DNA of 64,000 nt, from NCBI GenBank assembly GCA_964583615.1, contig CAZOWM010000014.1, positions 1-64,000 on the forward strand, written 5' to 3'. This DNA is from CAZOWM01 sp964583615 (GTDB taxonomy: Bacteria; Spirochaetota; B62-G9; DRHN01). This document shows positions 61,456-64,000 of this stretch, piece after piece; positions within the stretch are counted from its first letter, which is position 1, and the number at the start of each line of letters is the position of its first letter. The notes under the pieces were generated by a model that saw nothing but the letters and a program-made list of their open reading frames with translations, made no database searches and was not told where the DNA came from. The position numbers were made by a program, and so were the translations under genes.

Positions 61456-62943
61456 ATGGAAGAAAAATTGCTCGAAATGCGAAACATATCGAAACGGTTT
61501 CCCGGCGTGCTCGCGCTCGATCGGGTTTCTTTTGATCTGAGACCTGGAGAAGTGCACGGGCTGCTCGGGGAAAACGGCGCCGGGAAATCGACCCTCATAA
61601 AGATTCTTGCAGGCGACTACAGCAAAGATGAGGGGGAGATGTCCCTGCACGGCGAGCCGGTCGAGTTCCAGCGCCCGTCAGACTCGAAGGACAGGGGAAT
61701 ACGGGTGATTTATCAGGAGCTCAACACGCTCGACACACTTTCCGTGGCGGAGAATATCTTTGTTGGGGACCTTCCCAGGAAAAAGGGCCTGGGCACTGTG
61801 GACTGGAAAACACTCAACAATCAGGCGAAGAAGGTGCTTGCGAGGCTTCTCGTGAGCATCAATCCGAAGAGGATCGTCGGCGACCTGAGTGTACATGAAA
61901 AACAGATCGTCGAGATTGCGAAAGCCATCTACAAGCAGGCCGTCATTCTTGTAATGGACGAGCCGACCGCAGCGCTTGGAGAAAAAGATACCCAGTCGCT
62001 GTTCAATATCATCAAGAACCTGAAAAGCCAGGGTGTGGGCGTTGTGTACATCTCACATCGGCTCAAGGAAGTTTTTGAGGTCACGGACAGGGTCACGGTG
62101 CTCCGCGATGGGAAAAAGATCGGGACGGTGAACACGAAAGAGGCCACCCGGGACACTCTGATCACAATGATGGTCGGTCGTGAGCTCAAGGAGATGTACC
62201 CCAAGCGGGAGGTTCCGATAGGAGACACAATCCTTGAGGTGGAGAACCTCACCATCAACGGAATCGCGGAAGACATCGGTTTCAGCCTACGGGAAGGGGA
62301 AAATCTCGGGCTTTTCGGCCTTCTTGGATCCGGGAGGCAGAACATCGTGCGCGCTTTGTATGGGATTGACAAAATCGACGGAGGGAAAATCACGATAAAC
62401 GGGAAAGTCACGGTCATCGATACACCGGCGAAGGCGCTGCGGCTGAAGATGGGGTTCATGCCCATCGACCGGAAAATCGAGGGGCTTGCGCTTTCTTTGC
62501 CTGTAGTCAGCAACATCACGATGGCGAACATAGACAACCTGGGGAGCGGTTTTTTCATCGACCGGAGTCTCGAGCGCGAACACGGCGAAAAATGGATAAA
62601 AGACGTGAATATCAAAACCCCCGGGCTCGACACTGAAGTGAACTCCCTTTCCGGCGGCAACCAGCAGAAGATCGTGCTCGCGAAACTGCTCGAGACAGGC
62701 GCCAAAGTCTTTATCATGAACGAGCCCACACGAGGTATCGATGTGGGCTCGAAGGTGGACATTTACCAGATGATGGAGTGCCTCTGTGAGGCTGGGGCGG
62801 GGATCATCATGATCTCCTCAGATCTGCCCGAGATACTGTCCATGTCCGACAGGATCATCGTGATATGCCAGGGGAAGGTCACCGCGGAGTTTTCAAGGCA
62901 GGACGCAAATCAGGAAAAGCTTTTGCATGCGGCAACAATTTAG
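61456..62943 (+). CDS. Sugar ABC transporter ATPase with two nucleotide-binding domains (RbsA/MglA type)
   Basis: 495 residues from the ATG at 61456 (GGGAGAG upstream); an in-frame ATG at 61441 is possible. Domain 1 has Walker A GENGAGKS, signature LSVHEKQIVEIAKAI (degenerate, as in this family), Walker B VILVMDEPTAAL and switch VVYISHR. Domain 2 has the degenerate Walker A FGLLGSGRQN typical of RbsA/MglA and a consensus LSGGNQQKIVLAKLL. This tandem arrangement is specific for CUT2 monosaccharide importers. It energises uptake with the permease encoded 15 bases downstream. Confidence 0.94.
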   Translation: MEEKLLEMRNISKRFPGVLALDRVSFDLRPGEVHGLLGENGAGKSTLIKILAGDYSKDEGEMSLHGEPVEFQRPSDSKDRGIRVIYQELNTLDTLSVAENIFVGDLPRKKGLGTVDWKTLNNQAKKVLARLLVSINPKRIVGDLSVHEKQIVEIAKAIYKQAVILVMDEPTAALGEKDTQSLFNIIKNLKSQGVGVVYISHRLKEVFEVTDRVTVLRDGKKIGTVNTKEATRDTLITMMVGRELKEMYPKREVPIGDTILEVENLTINGIAEDIGFSLREGENLGLFGLLGSGRQNIVRALYGIDKIDGGKITINGKVTVIDTPAKALRLKMGFMPIDRKIEGLALSLPVVSNITMANIDNLGSGFFIDRSLEREHGEKWIKDVNIKTPGLDTEVNSLSGGNQQKIVLAKLLETGAKVFIMNEPTRGIDVGSKVDIYQMMECLCEAGAGIIMISSDLPEILSMSDRIIVICQGKVTAEFSRQDANQEKLLHAATI

Positions 62944-62958
62944 GGCGAGGGAATAAAG

Positions 62959-63939
62959 ATGGGTTCACGGACCGAGAAAAGCGCTCGAACCCAAAAACGG
63001 AAGCGGGTGAGGCTTTCGAGCGCCGCGATTCTCTTCATTTTTCTTCTTGTGATGGTCATCGCGTTTTCCGTGTTGAGCAAAGATTTTTACTCTTTTTACA
63101 ATATTTCATCCATGCTGACGAACATCGCGTTCAGCGGCATCGTGGCAGGAACCCTCACCGTGGTGATGATCATGGGAGGCCTGGATATTTCGATCGGCGG
63201 AAACATCGCCTTTACCTCCTGTCTGGTCGCATACCTCTACAACCTGGAGAACGGGCCCGCCGTCGGCCTTATCATTCTCATCGGCCTGGCTCTGGGAGCG
63301 GCAATCGGAACGTTCAACGGTTTTATTATCACCCGGCTCGATCTCAACCCGATCATCACTACACTGGGAACCATGGCGATCACCCGCGGGATGGGCTATG
63401 TGCTGACCAGGAGCAGGTCTATTCTCATACTGGAAGAAGTGGTGGGGTTCATCGGGCGGGGGCTGATCCTGAAAATTCCGTTTCCGTTGTGGCTGTTCGT
63501 GATCGTCTTCATTGCACTGACGCTGATTATGGGAAAGACGAAGTACGGGCGAAAGATCTACAGCATTGGCGCAAACCCGGAGGCGGCCAAGCTCTCAGGG
63601 ATCAATGTAAACAAGATAAAGTTCATCGCCTATCTCGTGAGCGGGACCGCCGCGGCTCTGAGCGGTATCATTCTGACGGGCCAGACCGCAGTGGGAATGC
63701 CGCAGCATGCGAACGGAATGGAGCTCGACGTGATCACCGCTGTTCTTCTCGGGGGCACCTCGCTTGCAGGCGGCAAAGGGAGCATACTGGGCACACTTGC
63801 GGGAGTGCTCATTTTGGGTGTGCTGTACAACGGCTTCACCATGATCGGCTTCAGGTACGTGCACATTCGGGTATTTCAGGGCATCATACTCATAGTCGTT
63901 GTCTCCCTGTACGAGATACGGGAAAAGAAGAAGTACTGA
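62959..63939 (+). CDS. Sugar ABC transporter permease (RbsC type)
   Basis: 326 residues with eight to ten hydrophobic segments. GTLTVVMIMGGLDISIGGNIAFTSCLVAYL, ARLDLNPIITTLGTMAITRGMGYVLT-like sequence and AVLLGGTSLAGGKGSILGTLAGVLILGVLYNGFTMIGF are the CUT2-permease signatures. GGGCGAGGGAATAAAG precedes the ATG. The N-terminus is basic (SRTEKSARTQKRKRVR). It belongs to the same operon as the ATPase. A further gene starts 36 bases downstream. Confidence 0.93.
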   Translation: MGSRTEKSARTQKRKRVRLSSAAILFIFLLVMVIAFSVLSKDFYSFYNISSMLTNIAFSGIVAGTLTVVMIMGGLDISIGGNIAFTSCLVAYLYNLENGPAVGLIILIGLALGAAIGTFNGFIITRLDLNPIITTLGTMAITRGMGYVLTRSRSILILEEVVGFIGRGLILKIPFPLWLFVIVFIALTLIMGKTKYGRKIYSIGANPEAAKLSGINVNKIKFIAYLVSGTAAALSGIILTGQTAVGMPQHANGMELDVITAVLLGGTSLAGGKGSILGTLAGVLILGVLYNGFTMIGFRYVHIRVFQGIILIVVVSLYEIREKKKY

Positions 63940-63975
63940 CAGGAGGGCAGGAACGTCATTTTCTGAGGTGAGAAT

Positions 63976-64000
63976 ATGGCAGCATCCAACGAGACAGTCA
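63976..64000 (+). CDS. Start of a further gene in the sugar-importer operon (partial)
   Basis: GAGGTGAGAAT followed by ATG at 63976 opens a frame MAASNETV that runs out of the window. Only eight residues are visible, so the family cannot be named. A second RbsC-type permease or a pathway enzyme would be usual in this place. Confidence 0.5.

Noticed and set aside
1..64000. CRISPR array, transposase, rRNA or tRNA genes
   Set aside because: No spaced direct repeats, transposase motifs or conserved RNA folds were found on reading; the only tandem repeats are inside the surface-protein gene.

Overview
The window reads like a chromosome segment of a free-living, heterotrophic, Gram-negative anaerobe or facultative anaerobe, most likely a spirochaete. 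That assignment is inference. It rests on a UPF0164-type outer-membrane barrel, a tightly packed run of envelope genes (FecR, PQQ-propeller, PEGA, PD40, TPR), many lipoproteins and several ABC sugar/peptide importers. No RNA gene, CRISPR array or insertion sequence was recognised. Two 100-N assembly gaps (10666-10765 and 21569-21668) interrupt genes.

Layout. 1-2318: tail of a membrane protein and a secreted subtilisin-like protease. 2336-8638 (minus strand): a three-gene carbohydrate ABC importer without its own ATPase, a decayed LacI regulator, then a non-pyrrolysine MtmB-type methyltransferase with its corrinoid protein. 8.9-12.6 kb: small membrane protein, remnants of PadR and flavodoxin-type genes, a lipoprotein, a rhomboid protease and a frameshifted secreted-protein gene. 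12.8-22.4 kb: a giant (>3,200 residue) repetitive surface protein. 22.5-37.6 kb (plus strand): a nearly gapless envelope block followed by a complete family-5 peptide-type ABC importer. 37.6-44.2 kb: murJ, a PfkB kinase, AI-2E transporter, lipoate ligase, and a Fur-controlled NifX-ferredoxin fusion.

44.3-64.0 kb (all plus strand) is a catabolic island. It holds a rhamnulokinase-type kinase, a TIM-barrel isomerase, a cyclase, two E1 alpha/beta pairs of the acetoin/2-oxoacid dehydrogenase type, a HAD phosphatase, a lipoyl protein lacking its acyltransferase domain, an RpiR regulator, a RuBisCO-like protein (RLP), a full E2, a UroD-type methyltransferase, a UroD-corrinoid fusion and a ribose-type ABC importer.

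How it may work together (inference): a sugar or sugar acid, perhaps O-methylated, is imported, phosphorylated and isomerised. The RLP then enolises or rearranges a keto-sugar phosphate. The E1/E2 complex cleaves the resulting ketol or dicarbonyl to acyl-CoA, and the UroD/corrinoid proteins handle a methyl group. This RLP-dehydrogenase-methyltransferase combination is the best candidate here for an undescribed pathway. Decayed regulator genes sit at several module borders (LacI, PadR, an RpiR/SIS fragment), suggesting modules were inserted and rewired.
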